Part shown: in pieces, positions 17,657-25,928 of the stretch
Position numbering within the stretch: position 1 is the first letter of the stretch
Layout of the letters: every line of letters starts with the position of its first letter
Position numbers and translations under genes: made by a program
Notes under the pieces: model-generated
The model's input: only the letters and a program-made list of their open reading frames with translations
The model's database searches: none
What the model was told of the DNA's origin: nothing
DNA from: Rhizobium sp. 16-449-1b
GTDB taxonomy: Bacteria > Pseudomonadota > Alphaproteobacteria > Rhizobiales > Rhizobiaceae
Length of the DNA: 64,000 nucleotides
Assembly: GCF_017741935.1 (NCBI RefSeq)
Contig: NZ_JAGHMH010000021.1
Location: 248,001-312,000 of the forward strand
Direction: 5' to 3'

Positions 17657-18501
17657 GGGTTCGGTCCTGTTTCCTTGATCGCATAGCGGCCGGTCACCAT
17701 CGATCGGATGTTGTTCCAAGTGCCTGACAGCACGACCATCGCGACATGGACGATGACAAACAGCACCAGCAGCGACGCCGTCACGAAGTGGATCGTCCGC
17801 GCTGACTGTCGTCCTCCGAAGACATCGACGAGCCAGGGAAAGGCAGCGTCTACCCCGGGCGACATCGTCAGGCCGGTCAGGATCATCAGCGGAAGCAGGA
17901 CCGCGATCACGGCAAGATAAGTCAGCTTCTGCAATGCATTGTAGCGTTTGGCTTCCTCTCCCTTCGGGAAGCGCAGGCGCGCATGATCAAGGATCTCGTG
18001 CCAGAGATGACGGGGAGATAGCTCGCGCACTTTCGGCGCAAGGTCCCGTCTGAAGTGTCCGTTCAGTATCCCAAAACCTGCATAGACGAGGCCATTGATA
18101 AGAAACAGCCAAGCGAAGAAGAAGTGCCAGCGACGCCCTGCCGCGAGGTCCTGAAACGACGGAATGGTCGCCCAGGCGGGAAATGCCCTTGCCGTCGGCT
18201 GGCCATCGACATTGGAAATCCCGAGCACACCGGTGGTCGAAACCTCCAGACCCGCAGCGCGTACGAAGCCATGTGCATCGGCGCCATTTCCCGCAGACCC
18301 AATGGTAAGAACGGCTGGATCGCCATCGGCGCCATAAGGGCCCCAGTAGAGCTCGGGATGGGCGTTGAATATCTGCAGGCCGCTCAGCAGGAGAAAGCTC
18401 AGGCAGATGACGTTCAGCCAGTGTGTAATACGCGTCACAAGCGAGTGGCGGCGGATGAATATCGTCCGGGTATACTGGACGTTATCGTTGGTGGCATTCA
18501 T
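17653..18501 (-). CDS. Membrane cytochrome b (b561/NiFe-hydrogenase cytochrome b fold)
   Basis: A 282-residue membrane protein with about five helices. Candidate haem ligands lie in RITHWLNV near residue 26, WHFFFAWLFLINGLVY near 124, and HFVTASLLVLFVIVHVAMVV near 240. An insert of about 70 residues between the first two helices faces the periplasm. This cytochrome would move electrons from the quinone pool to the Tat-exported molybdoenzyme whose start codon its stop overlaps. In classic MsrPQ the partner is a different six-helix protein, so this pair is a related but distinct arrangement. Confidence 0.88.
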   Translation of the reverse strand: MNATNDNVQYTRTIFIRRHSLVTRITHWLNVICLSFLLLSGLQIFNAHPELYWGPYGADGDPAVLTIGSAGNGADAHGFVRAAGLEVSTTGVLGISNVDGQPTARAFPAWATIPSFQDLAAGRRWHFFFAWLFLINGLVYAGFGILNGHFRRDLAPKVRELSPRHLWHEILDHARLRFPKGEEAKRYNALQKLTYLAVIAVLLPLMILTGLTMSPGVDAAFPWLVDVFGGRQSARTIHFVTASLLVLFVIVHVAMVVLSGTWNNIRSMVTGRYAIKETGPNP

Positions 18502-18594
18502 GTCCGGCCTTGCTCCTTAAAGAGGCGGATTTTATGGAGGATCGTCGCCGGTCGAACCGGAAGGGGCGGTCCAGCCGACCGGCGACAGACATGG

Positions 18595-19224
18595 TCACAT
18601 TGGCGGGACCACGCCATTCTTTCCAACGACGAGCTGATGGGCGACAGTGCCGGTGGAAGCCTTCTCGGCCGGCACGAAGACAACGGCGCCCGGAACGAGG
18701 TCGTCCTTCGTCGCAGGTGCAAGGGTGACAACCGGCGTACCGTCAGGGATCGAGATCTTCTTCTCCTTGCCCTTGTAGGCGACGGTCACCGTGCGGCCAT
18801 CGACACCCTTGACGGCATCGGCGACGGTCGCATTCGTCATGCTGCTCTCGGGCTTCAGGTCCCAGCCATAGCTACCCTCGCCCGCACCCTTAAGCGCCGG
18901 CGGGAAGATGAGAACTTCGAGCGCTCCATCGCCGCCATCTTTCTTGGGCAGCGACGCAATGCCGACGAAATCACCCGGCTTGATGTCCTCGATCTTCGCA
19001 TTCGCAACAGCCGAAACCTGCCAGCCGTCGGCGAGAGCGACATCGAGGGTCTCACCTTCGCGGGTCTTCACGGTCAGCTTGGAGCCGCCAAAGGAAACGA
19101 CGCTACCTCTGACATTGATGCGATTGCCCTTCGCGTCCTCGGCATGAACAGGCAAAGCGACCATCGTTGCCAATGAAATGCTGGAGAGCACCAAAGCCAA
19201 AGCGGGTGTGAAGTTCTTTATCAT
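18595..19224 (-). CDS. Periplasmic beta-rich protein, DUF5666-like
   Basis: A 209-residue exported protein with signal peptide MIKNFTPALALVLSSISLATM ending near VHA-ED (residue 28). The mature part has two related segments, VRGSVVSFGGSKLTVKTREGETLDV and a later DGRTVTVAYKGKEKKISIPDGTPVVTLAP, resembling the OB-like repeats of DUF5666 proteins; some databases label such proteins as metal transport permeases without basis. It precedes the cytochrome b and molybdoenzyme genes on the same strand (93 bases), suggesting one operon. A TetR-type operator overlaps its ribosome site. Confidence 0.75.
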   Translation of the reverse strand: MIKNFTPALALVLSSISLATMVALPVHAEDAKGNRINVRGSVVSFGGSKLTVKTREGETLDVALADGWQVSAVANAKIEDIKPGDFVGIASLPKKDGGDGALEVLIFPPALKGAGEGSYGWDLKPESSMTNATVADAVKGVDGRTVTVAYKGKEKKISIPDGTPVVTLAPATKDDLVPGAVVFVPAEKASTGTVAHQLVVGKNGVVPPM

Positions 19225-19231
19225 GACAATC

Positions 19232-19247
19232 TTCCTACTAGTTGATA
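19232..19247. promoter_or_regulatory. TetR-type operator, copy 1
   Basis: Read on the minus strand, TATCAACTAGTAGGAA matches copy 4 at 14 of 16 positions. It ends eight bases before the start codon of the periplasmic-protein gene and overlaps its AGGAAG ribosome site, so binding would block expression of that gene and the downstream cytochrome-molybdoenzyme pair. Confidence 0.7.
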
Positions 19248-19295
19248 GGTTAACAAGGCGCAGTTTGACCTGGGGCGAGACATCGCCCCAGGCGA

Positions 19296-19886
19296 TTATT
19301 GAACGGTGGTTCTCGACAGACGCTCCAACGTGGGCGCGAGCACAGTCGCGAACACGGCAGGCTGTCTATAGGCCCGCGCCGAGAGCATCGCTCCATGAAC
19401 GCAAGCCAGGAAAGCTTCCGCCTCCACATCCGGGGCGCTCGTCAGGTTCAAGGTACCCGCTTGGGCGCCCCGCGCCATCACCGAGGTCAGCCACTGTGAC
19501 AGGAAGCGAAAGAAAGCAGTCACCTCGGTGGCAACTTCAGGGGGAAGCGAAGGTAGCTCGCTTGCAAGCATGGCGCAGACGCAGAAGGGCCTGCTTGCGT
19601 CCTCAATGCATCCGGCCCAGTGATCCGCGTAGATCTTCAAGATCTCCCGTGGCTCCGGGACGTTCCGTTCCAGTGCCTCGACGCCCGCCTGCGCATCCTC
19701 GCGGTAACGCAGAAGCAGCTTTCGAACCAAGTCTGACTTGGTCGGAAAATGGTGATGAATGCTTGCCTTGCGGATTCCGACGACTTCAGCGATATCAGCA
19801 TAGCTGAAACCATTGTAGCCGCCACTCATGATGAGGTTGCGCGCAGAAGCGAGAATGTCGTCCGAAGTCGTCGATAAGTTGCTCAT
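19296..19886 (-). CDS. TetR/AcrR-family transcriptional regulator
   Basis: A 196-residue repressor with N-terminal helix-turn-helix (residues 8-55: ILASARNLIMSGGYNGFSYA, then IRKASIHHHFPTKSDLVRKL) and a C-terminal dimerisation domain. CVCAMLASELPSL contains two Cys separated by one residue (FCVCAM), which may make it redox- or metal-responsive; this is inference. An operator copy lies ten bases upstream of its start and includes its AAGGTAG ribosome site, a sign of autoregulation. Four more copies of the motif in the surrounding 4 kb point to it as the regulator of this block. Confidence 0.92.
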   Translation of the reverse strand: MSNLSTTSDDILASARNLIMSGGYNGFSYADIAEVVGIRKASIHHHFPTKSDLVRKLLLRYREDAQAGVEALERNVPEPREILKIYADHWAGCIEDASRPFCVCAMLASELPSLPPEVATEVTAFFRFLSQWLTSVMARGAQAGTLNLTSAPDVEAEAFLACVHGAMLSARAYRQPAVFATVLAPTLERLSRTTVQ

Positions 19887-19896
19887 GCATTGTGTC

Positions 19897-19912
19897 TACC
19901 TTCTAGTAGGGA
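19897..19912. promoter_or_regulatory. TetR-type operator, copy 2 (autoregulatory)
   Basis: TACCTTCTAGTAGGGA, matching copy 5 at 14 of 16 positions, lies ten bases before the TetR start codon. It is an imperfect palindrome centred on CTAG. Confidence 0.7.
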
Positions 19913-20062
19913 GACTGTCAATCGCCAATGCAATTTATTTTGTCCGATCCTCATAGAGCCGATCAGAAGATCCAGTTATCAGCCTGGGCTCCAACTTTCC
20001 AGTCAGCGTCGCTGACCGTCCTCCGTATCCATCGAAAACCGGGCAACTGACCCATCGTTGCC

Positions 20063-20078
20063 ATCCGACTAGAAGGTA
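20063..20078. promoter_or_regulatory. TetR-type operator, copy 3
   Basis: Read on the minus strand TACCTTCTAGTCGGAT matches copy 2 at 12 of 16 positions. It lies 60 bases upstream of the SnoaL-like gene, between that gene and the TetR gene, and is the weakest of the five copies. Confidence 0.55.
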
Positions 20079-20138
20079 GCTAAGAAGGCTATTGTGGCGG
20101 CGCCGGCGGCGCCCGGCACATTCCCCAAGGAGCACAAC

Positions 20139-20687
20139 ATGACCAGAGCGGAAGACAACAGCCTTGAAGGCCGACTGCGCATTGTGGAGGACAAGCTCGC
20201 GATTTATGAGCTCATCGCGTCCCATCCGCCGAGCGCCGACACCGGGCATTCCGAGTACACGCTTTCCGTCTACGAGGAAGACGGCCTATTCGACCGCGGC
20301 CCCACGCTCGATGGCGCACGCGGGGCAAAAGACATTGCCGCGTTTATCGAACGCCCCGAGCATCAAGAGGCCATTACCGCAGGCTTGGCGCATTTCGCAG
20401 GCCTGCCGCTGATCGACTTGCGTGGTGATAGCGCGATCGTGACCTCTTATCTCCAGATCGTGCATCTTGATCACAGCGGTGAGCCGCGCGATCTGCCAAA
20501 TCATGGCACCTCGACGGGATATCGTATCCATCGAGCCGTTGTTAATCGCTGGGAACTCCATCGCATCGGCGGCCGCTGGCGGGTGGCGCGGCGAACCCTT
20601 CTGCCAGTTGATGGTTCGCGGGCTCACCAGACGTTGCTGCGCACCAGTCTGGACGAGTTGTACTTCGCCCGGGATGGAGAAAAGTAG
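20139..20687 (+). CDS. SnoaL-like / NTF2-fold protein
   Basis: A 182-residue protein of the nuclear-transport-factor-2 fold. The start ATG follows AAGGAG with eight bases spacing; the extra 15 residues of the longer frame are not supported. The pattern LRIVEDKLAIYELIASH, then YEEDGLFDRGP, and IVTSYLQIVHLD with a terminal GGRWRVARRTLLPVDG is that of SnoaL_4 proteins, small enzymes or binding proteins of varied function. It is divergent from the TetR gene with two operator copies between them, so it is a likely regulon member. Confidence 0.82.
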   Translation: MTRAEDNSLEGRLRIVEDKLAIYELIASHPPSADTGHSEYTLSVYEEDGLFDRGPTLDGARGAKDIAAFIERPEHQEAITAGLAHFAGLPLIDLRGDSAIVTSYLQIVHLDHSGEPRDLPNHGTSTGYRIHRAVVNRWELHRIGGRWRVARRTLLPVDGSRAHQTLLRTSLDELYFARDGEK

Positions 20688-20803
20688 GCCGGGTTCGCTG
20701 TTGCCCGCGAAGGTTTGCGGCGCGAGCGCTTCTGATGGCGGTGGCAGCTGCAAGCTGCCTGCAGCTCGCATCCTCATCACCGCCACCCAGTCCTGATGAT
20801 CGC

Positions 20804-21616
20804 CTAGATACCGAGGCGTTTGCCGGCAGCCTCCGCAGCCTGCTCTATCTGTTGGCGCATCATGGGCGTACGCGCACGCAACGCAGCAGCCTGCTCCGGC
20901 TCCTTCTCAGGCGTCCCGCCATCAAAGGGCGGCTCTGGCGCATATTCGAGAACAAGCTGAACGCGCCGCGCTGCGTCCTCACCGCGAAGTTCGGCGGCAA
21001 GGGCAAGCCCGAAGTCGAGACCGGCGGTAACGCCCGCCCCTGTCATCCGGTTTCGGTCCTTCACGACGCGCTTGTTCACCCGCCTCACCCCCATCAGCGG
21101 CAACAGGTCGGCATGTACCCAGTTCGCCGTCGCGTCGTAGTCCTTCAACAGTCCTGTCGCCGCAAGGGTCAGGACACCCGTACAGATGGCTGTAACCCAC
21201 TTGGCTTTCTCTCCCCGTTGACGAAGAAAATCCATGACTTCAGGATCGTTCATGCAATCGATTGTCCCCAGCAGCCCGCCGGGGACAAACAGCACGTCCG
21301 GCGCCTCGTCGGCCTCGGCAAATGTCTTGGTCGGGGTAACGGGGATGCCGAGCTCGGTCGAAACAGGCGTCCGGTCCTTCCAGACAAGATCGATCCGGCA
21401 TCGCAGGATATCAAATACGGTCATGGGTCCGACGAGATCCTGCATGACCATGCGTGGATGGACAAGCATGGTGATGCGTGGCGCATCAGCGGGGATCGGC
21501 ATCTGGTGAGCTGCGGGTCCCGGTCCCTGCTGGGCGGAAGCCGGGATCGAAAAAGCGCTGGCGGCACCCACGCTCGCGGCAAGCGCGAGAATGTCGCGGC
21601 GGCTAAAGTCGCTCAT
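20804..21616 (-). CDS. Tat-exported DJ-1/PfpI-family protein
   Basis: A 270-residue DJ-1/PfpI protein with a twin-arginine signal (MSDFSRRDILALAASVGAAS). The ATG used has AAGGAAG eight bases upstream; one two codons earlier is too close to it. The nucleophile elbow is AICTG with Cys145, and DVLFVPGG precedes it, as in the GATase1-like isonitrile hydratase and ThiJ groups. A periplasmic DJ-1 protein is less usual; isocyanide hydratase or glyoxalase activities are possible. It ends convergent to the SnoaL-like gene and follows the DUF4399-type gene by 170 bases on the same strand. Confidence 0.82.
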   Translation of the reverse strand: MSDFSRRDILALAASVGAASAFSIPASAQQGPGPAAHQMPIPADAPRITMLVHPRMVMQDLVGPMTVFDILRCRIDLVWKDRTPVSTELGIPVTPTKTFAEADEAPDVLFVPGGLLGTIDCMNDPEVMDFLRQRGEKAKWVTAICTGVLTLAATGLLKDYDATANWVHADLLPLMGVRRVNKRVVKDRNRMTGAGVTAGLDFGLALAAELRGEDAARRVQLVLEYAPEPPFDGGTPEKEPEQAAALRARTPMMRQQIEQAAEAAGKRLGI

Positions 21617-21786
21617 GGTCATCTTCCTTGATTACAGGCGCCCAAGACCCGATGATTCCGGATCGAGGAGCTTGATGGACGGACGGCCCGAAGCGCCATC
21701 GGCAAACCCATACTCACGGGCCGTCCGCCAGGGAGAAGCGTCGTAGGCACGGCCGGCGCGCGGGCAGCGCGCACTGCCGCGTGCAA

Positions 21787-22245
21787 CTATCCCCTTTCAG
21801 GCACGACCACATCTATCGTTTGCACTTCAATCACGCTGTGGGCGGCATTGACGAGCTCGAGCTCCACCTTGTGGGCGCCTGGCGGCAATTGTCCGAAATA
21901 GATTGGGTCCGTCGAGGCGTGAATCCATTTCCATCCGGCGCCATCGACCATGACATGAATATGACCGATCGTCGGCTTCAGCTTCGTGGCCTCCGCGCCC
22001 GCGATTTCCGTGTAGATGGGAAGGATCATCATGTTCTCGACGTGGAATGGCAGATAGACGTAGCCATCCTTGAGGATCGTTGCGTCGGGCGAGGAGACGA
22101 TCAGCTTTGGGCTAGCCTCCTCCCCGGCCTGCGGTGAGGCAGTCTTGGTCTTTGCGACCATCATCTGATTGTGATCCGCGGCGTGCGCGGTGGAGATAGC
22201 CATGAGGCAAACGGCAAGCAGCGTAGCGGAGGCTGATATCTTCAA
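21787..22245 (-). CDS. DUF4399-like secreted protein
   Basis: A 152-residue exported protein. I chose a TTG start because it follows AGGAAG and opens a proper signal peptide, LKISASATLLAVCLMAISTA with cleavage after AHA; an in-frame ATG at 22323 would put 26 polar residues in front. The mature domain, PTIGHIHVMVDGAGWKWI then GQLPPGAHKVELELVNAAHSVI, has the His-rich GHxHV and the PPGxHxVxLEL pattern of DUF4399 proteins, whose function is unknown. An operator copy of the TetR block lies about 86 bases upstream. Confidence 0.75.
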   Translation of the reverse strand: MKISASATLLAVCLMAISTAHAADHNQMMVAKTKTASPQAGEEASPKLIVSSPDATILKDGYVYLPFHVENMMILPIYTEIAGAEATKLKPTIGHIHVMVDGAGWKWIHASTDPIYFGQLPPGAHKVELELVNAAHSVIEVQTIDVVVPERG

Positions 22246-22330
22246 TTTCGTCTTCCTGATTGGTTGATCGTTCCATGTCCGCAAACACTCGCAATCAGCT
22301 GAAGCGTCTAACAGCATGGCCACATATATC

Positions 22331-22346
22331 TACCAACTAGTAGGTA
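22331..22346. promoter_or_regulatory. TetR-type operator, copy 4 (most palindromic)
   Basis: TACCAACTAGTAGGTA is a 16-bp palindrome with seven of eight pairs matching, flanked by AT-rich sequence (ATATATC and TATATG) that may hold the promoter. It precedes the DUF4399-like gene. Confidence 0.75.
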
Positions 22347-22478
22347 TATGTAAATCGACTTTCATGGTGCAAATTGTCGCAGCGCTTCAAATGCAATGTA
22401 GACCGCAAGCAGTGGCCGCTCTGGCTGGCGTGGGACCCTGTCAACGTGGCCCCGGCGCTGATCGAGCATTGAATGCCT

Positions 22479-22913
22479 TTACCCTGCGTCGCGTGCCGTT
22501 GCCGGCGGAGCGTCGGAAAGGCTGATGCCTGGCTGAATCAATATGTTGCCACCTTCCGATGTCGTCGCAATGATGCCATCGGAATAGATTTTGACAGATG
22601 ATATGGTGCCTTTGACAGATCCGTCGGCGCTCTCAATATATTTGCCAACATATCCGCCAGCCTGTGTCAGGTTAGAGCCAGCAAGCAGAGCATCAAGCTT
22701 CTTGTTTGTCTGGATGCTCTGTTCCACTTGGGAAAAGGTCGCCAATTGAGCGAGCTGCTCACTGGCATCGACAGGATCGGTGGGGTCCTGATTTTTCAGC
22801 TGCGCGATGAGGAGCTGCAAGAAATCGTCATAATCTGCTGTCGTCTTATGCTGGACATTGGTGTTGGGAGCAGTTGCTGTGGAGGCAGTGAGACTACCGA
22901 GAGAGCTCGTCAT
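22479..22913 (-). CDS. flgD: Orphan flagellar hook-capping protein FlgD
   Basis: A 144-residue protein with the rhizobial FlgD pattern DYDDFLQLLIAQLKNQDPTDPVD, then LATFSQVEQSIQTNKKLDALL and YSDGIIATTSEGGNIL. FlgD caps the growing flagellar hook. The start ATG follows AAAGGACGTCGC; two earlier in-frame starts exist, one with AAGGTAG inside the operator. No other flagellar gene is in this window, so it is an orphan or second copy. An Ala/Pro-rich tail (SDAPPATARDAG) replaces the usual end. It is controlled by a promoter region carrying TetR operator copy 5. Confidence 0.8.
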   Translation of the reverse strand: MTSSLGSLTASTATAPNTNVQHKTTADYDDFLQLLIAQLKNQDPTDPVDASEQLAQLATFSQVEQSIQTNKKLDALLAGSNLTQAGGYVGKYIESADGSVKGTISSVKIYSDGIIATTSEGGNILIQPGISLSDAPPATARDAG

Positions 22914-23008
22914 GCGACGTCCTTTCTGTGACCGGGCATTGCGGGGCGATTGTGCACGTCCCTTGAAGACGGTCCTGCAGAGGTTCCCCCGAACCGTTGA
23001 CATACGCC

Positions 23009-23024
23009 TACCTTCTAGTAGGTT
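23009..23024. promoter_or_regulatory. TetR-type operator, copy 5
   Basis: TACCTTCTAGTAGGTT lies between the orphan flgD (96 bases away) and the divergent racemase gene (81 bases away). It differs from copy 2 only in the last two bases. Confidence 0.7.
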
Positions 23025-23105
23025 TATCGTCAATCGGAAACAGCTGACTGTTGAATTTGCGTCCCTTCACGGTTAGTACGAAAGCGAAACAGACCGGCGG
23101 CAGAC

Positions 23106-23810
23106 ATGAAGACAATCGGAATTCTCGGCGGTATGTCCGCCGCTTCAACGCAGATCTATTATCGAGAACTCTGCAATCGAACCCGACAAGTCCTGGGAGG
23201 CCTGCACTCTCCGGAACTGCTCATACGTTCCCTGGATTTCGCACGGATCGAGGCCCTGCAGGTCGCTGGAAAATGGGAAGAAGCCGGCGAGATTTTGAAC
23301 AGAGAAGCGAAGGCCCTTGAGCGCGCCAACGCGGATTTCATCGTCCTGGCGACCAACACCATGCACAAGCTGGCCGAGCAGATGATGCACGGCGTGTCGA
23401 TCCCCTTGCTGCATATCGCCGACGCCACCGCATCACGCATCAAGCTGGAGGGTCTGCGCAGCCCCGGACTGATGGCGACCGCATTCACGATGGAGCAGTC
23501 CTTCTACACCGACAGGCTGGTTGCGGCCGGTGTTACGGCGATCATACCGGAAACGCGCGATCGAAGCGAAACGCACCGGATCATCTACGAAGAGCTTTGC
23601 TGCGATGTTGTTACCAAGCAGAGCGAAGAGGCCTATGTCGCCATCGCCCAACGTCTTGTCGATCGAGGCGCTGATTGCCTGATCCTCGGCTGCACGGAAG
23701 TGGGCATGCTTCTTAACCAGGGGAATGTGTCCGTGCCCGTGTTCGACACGACACTGATCCATTGCGATGTGGCCCTCGCAATGGCCCTCGATGACCAGGT
23801 CCCGTCATAG
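23106..23810 (+). CDS. Aspartate/glutamate racemase family protein (YgeA-like)
   Basis: A 234-residue racemase-fold enzyme. The first catalytic position is Thr83 (ATNTMH) and the second Cys196 (LGCTE). Most members have Cys at both; the Thr/Cys pair matches the atypical E. coli YgeA, an L-Asp/L-Glu racemase acting on one face better than the other. GGMSAASTQIYYRELC is the conserved N-terminal loop. No recognisable ribosome site just before the ATG (GGCGGCAGAC). It is divergent from the orphan flgD, under operator copy 5, and its relation to hydantoin racemases may be relevant to the hydantoinase-like gene 3 kb away. Confidence 0.87.
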   Translation: MKTIGILGGMSAASTQIYYRELCNRTRQVLGGLHSPELLIRSLDFARIEALQVAGKWEEAGEILNREAKALERANADFIVLATNTMHKLAEQMMHGVSIPLLHIADATASRIKLEGLRSPGLMATAFTMEQSFYTDRLVAAGVTAIIPETRDRSETHRIIYEELCCDVVTKQSEEAYVAIAQRLVDRGADCLILGCTEVGMLLNQGNVSVPVFDTTLIHCDVALAMALDDQVPS

Positions 23811-23878
23811 ACACGAGTTAAAGCTTAGTGTCGAAGACACGACTTGCCAAAGTCCCGCACCCTTTTGACCAGCCAAGG

Positions 23879-25840
23879 TCAACAATCCAACTCGAGATTG
23901 CCCCGCGGCACTGCGAGACACAAGAGAGCCTGGTTCAGAGAAAGCAGCGGCATCTCGTCGCCGACATGGTCGACGACCCCGCTGATCACTTTTTGAACGC
24001 AGGACTGGCAGTCCCCGAGGCGACAGGAATATGCAACCTCGATATCGTTCTTGAGCGCAAGGTCAAGCAACGTACCATCACTCGGTGACCATGATACCGA
24101 CTTGCCCGATCTGGCGAAGGTAACCGTGCTGCCACTGACTGTATACTTGCCAGCAAGATCGAGTGTCCCGCCCGACGCCGCTTCAAAGGCTTCGTAGCGA
24201 ATGGATAGCGGTGCTGCCCCGCGTGCGACCAGCCCATCGCGAAGCGACGTCATGAAGATGTCGGGACCGCAGATATAGAAGTCGGCCTCATCCACCGGCA
24301 GCGTCCGGGCGAGCATATCGCTGTCGATCCGACCGACGAAATCGCAGTGATCTTCCTTCCGTGGACGGGAATAGCAGGTGAACAGCCTGACGCCACCGTT
24401 CCTCGCCCGTGCTGCGATGGCTTGAGCCTCCCTTTCGAACAGGTGGGAGGTCGCATCGCGGGCGGCGTGAATGAACCATACCTCTCGACCGCTGTCTTCC
24501 GACACAATTTGCTCCAGCATCGGAAGAAGAGGCGTGATGCCAACGCCGGCACTGATCAGTACGATCCGGCGCCCTGGCGCGCTCGACAGCACGAAGCGCC
24601 CGGCAGGGACGCCCACATGCAGCTCCATTCGCGGTTGGATTGTATCGTGAAGAAGGTCCGATACCCCGCCTCTTCCGACACGGCGCACCGAGATGCGCAG
24701 GCTTTTCCCGTCGGGTCGGCGCGAGACGGAATACGAACGCTGCCGAAGGGCGCCAGAGGTACCCGGCACGGAGACCGTAACGTACTGTCCGGGAAGAACG
24801 GGACCAATCGGCGCTTGGTCGCACGGCTCAAGGACGAACGACGTGACATCAGGGCTTTCGCGGTGCCGTTCCGCGCATCGGAACCGGCGCTTGCCGGACC
24901 AGAAACTGCGGCGGTCCTGTTGCCAGACACGCGAGCGCGACAACGCCGCGGAGCAGTGAAAGTAGACTTCCCGCGGCGAGATCTTCAGCGCGTTCGGTTC
25001 CGATTCCGAACGCCCGTTGATCCGGAGCAGTTCGTTCTGTCCCGGTATCATCGTCAGGAGCGCGCATTCCCCGTCCGCTACGGCAGCGGTGCCACTGGGA
25101 AGGCGAAGGCGATAGGCGTGCCTATTGTCGAACGGGATGGCGGCAAGCGGCGCTTCAGCGGTAATGTCGAGTGCGATCTCCGCATTTTCGCCTTCCCGGG
25201 CATAAACGGTCAAAACCGCATTCTCCATGAATTGCAGCGCGCCAGGACCGGCGAACCCGCCGACCTTCTGGTCGACGCCCTCCATTGGAGGGCCATAGAC
25301 TTCACGCACGCCGGCGTCCTGCAGATCGCGTTCCTCAGCCTCGCTTCTTGGTACAGGAGAAGCCCCCCTGGCAGCCTGCGCCGCCTTGTCTCCATCAATG
25401 ACAGCGCCCAGATCGAGCGGCGGCAGGCGCCGCGCTGGATCGATCCAGAAACCAGCCTGGTCGAAAGCCGGGGTTTGAGCGAATTCGAGCGAGGTCGGCG
25501 TCAACACAAGCACGCTGATCGGCGGGTTCCCATCGGCTGGGAACCGCGCGAGGTGTTCCGCAAGAAACGAGACCTCCGCATCCGCCGCGACACGCAGGAA
25601 GCGGCCACATCCCCGGTTCACGATAATCAGCGCAACACGAGGGTTGGCTAGGATGTTGCTGATCGTGTCGAGCCTGCGATTGCCATTGTAGTCGGGCAAC
25701 AAAAGGGTCCCGTCCTCGGCAACCGTCAGGACACCAGGCTGCCCGCCTCGCGGCGAAACGTCCATCGCACCTTCGGCATTGCGCGATGCGATGAAAAGGA
25801 GCGTCGAGTTCTCGATGAACCGACGGGTTTCCATATCCAT
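23879..25840 (-). CDS. Fusion: PNPOx-like flavin domain + ferredoxin reductase + 2Fe-2S ferredoxin
   Basis: A 653-residue multidomain redox protein. Residues 1-210 resemble PNPOx-family split-barrel flavin binding proteins (FIENSTLLFIASRNAEGAMD, LPDYNGNRRLDTISNILANP). From about 335 there is an FNR module with RQRSYSVSRR for FAD, LISAGVGITPLLPML for NAD(P), and FYICGPDIFM. The end has plant-type ferredoxin Cys at 606, 611, 614 and 641. Its ATG follows AAGGA. It may supply electrons to an oxygenase or act on its own; no oxygenase needing it is adjacent, though the flavin monooxygenase is in the same operon-like run. It lies 88 bases after the ribokinase gene. Confidence 0.85.
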   Translation of the reverse strand: MDMETRRFIENSTLLFIASRNAEGAMDVSPRGGQPGVLTVAEDGTLLLPDYNGNRRLDTISNILANPRVALIIVNRGCGRFLRVAADAEVSFLAEHLARFPADGNPPISVLVLTPTSLEFAQTPAFDQAGFWIDPARRLPPLDLGAVIDGDKAAQAARGASPVPRSEAEERDLQDAGVREVYGPPMEGVDQKVGGFAGPGALQFMENAVLTVYAREGENAEIALDITAEAPLAAIPFDNRHAYRLRLPSGTAAVADGECALLTMIPGQNELLRINGRSESEPNALKISPREVYFHCSAALSRSRVWQQDRRSFWSGKRRFRCAERHRESPDVTSFVLEPCDQAPIGPVLPGQYVTVSVPGTSGALRQRSYSVSRRPDGKSLRISVRRVGRGGVSDLLHDTIQPRMELHVGVPAGRFVLSSAPGRRIVLISAGVGITPLLPMLEQIVSEDSGREVWFIHAARDATSHLFEREAQAIAARARNGGVRLFTCYSRPRKEDHCDFVGRIDSDMLARTLPVDEADFYICGPDIFMTSLRDGLVARGAAPLSIRYEAFEAASGGTLDLAGKYTVSGSTVTFARSGKSVSWSPSDGTLLDLALKNDIEVAYSCRLGDCQSCVQKVISGVVDHVGDEMPLLSLNQALLCLAVPRGNLELDC

Positions 25841-25928
25841 GTCTGGTGTCCTTCATGAAACGCCGCCAACGGAGCTAGCGACAAATACGTCGGCGCCGGA
25901 GATTTCCGCGCAGAGCAAGCGCTTTGGA

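Noticed and set aside
20736..20785. 8-bp stem TGGCGGTG/CACCGCCA between SnoaL-like and DJ-1 genes
   Set aside because: Loop of about 35 bases; too weak to call a terminator with confidence.
24347..25651. 434-codon plus-strand frame opposite the PNPOx/FNR fusion
   Set aside because: Antisense shadow of a gene with complete redox motifs; composition is Arg-rich and lacks a recognisable fold.
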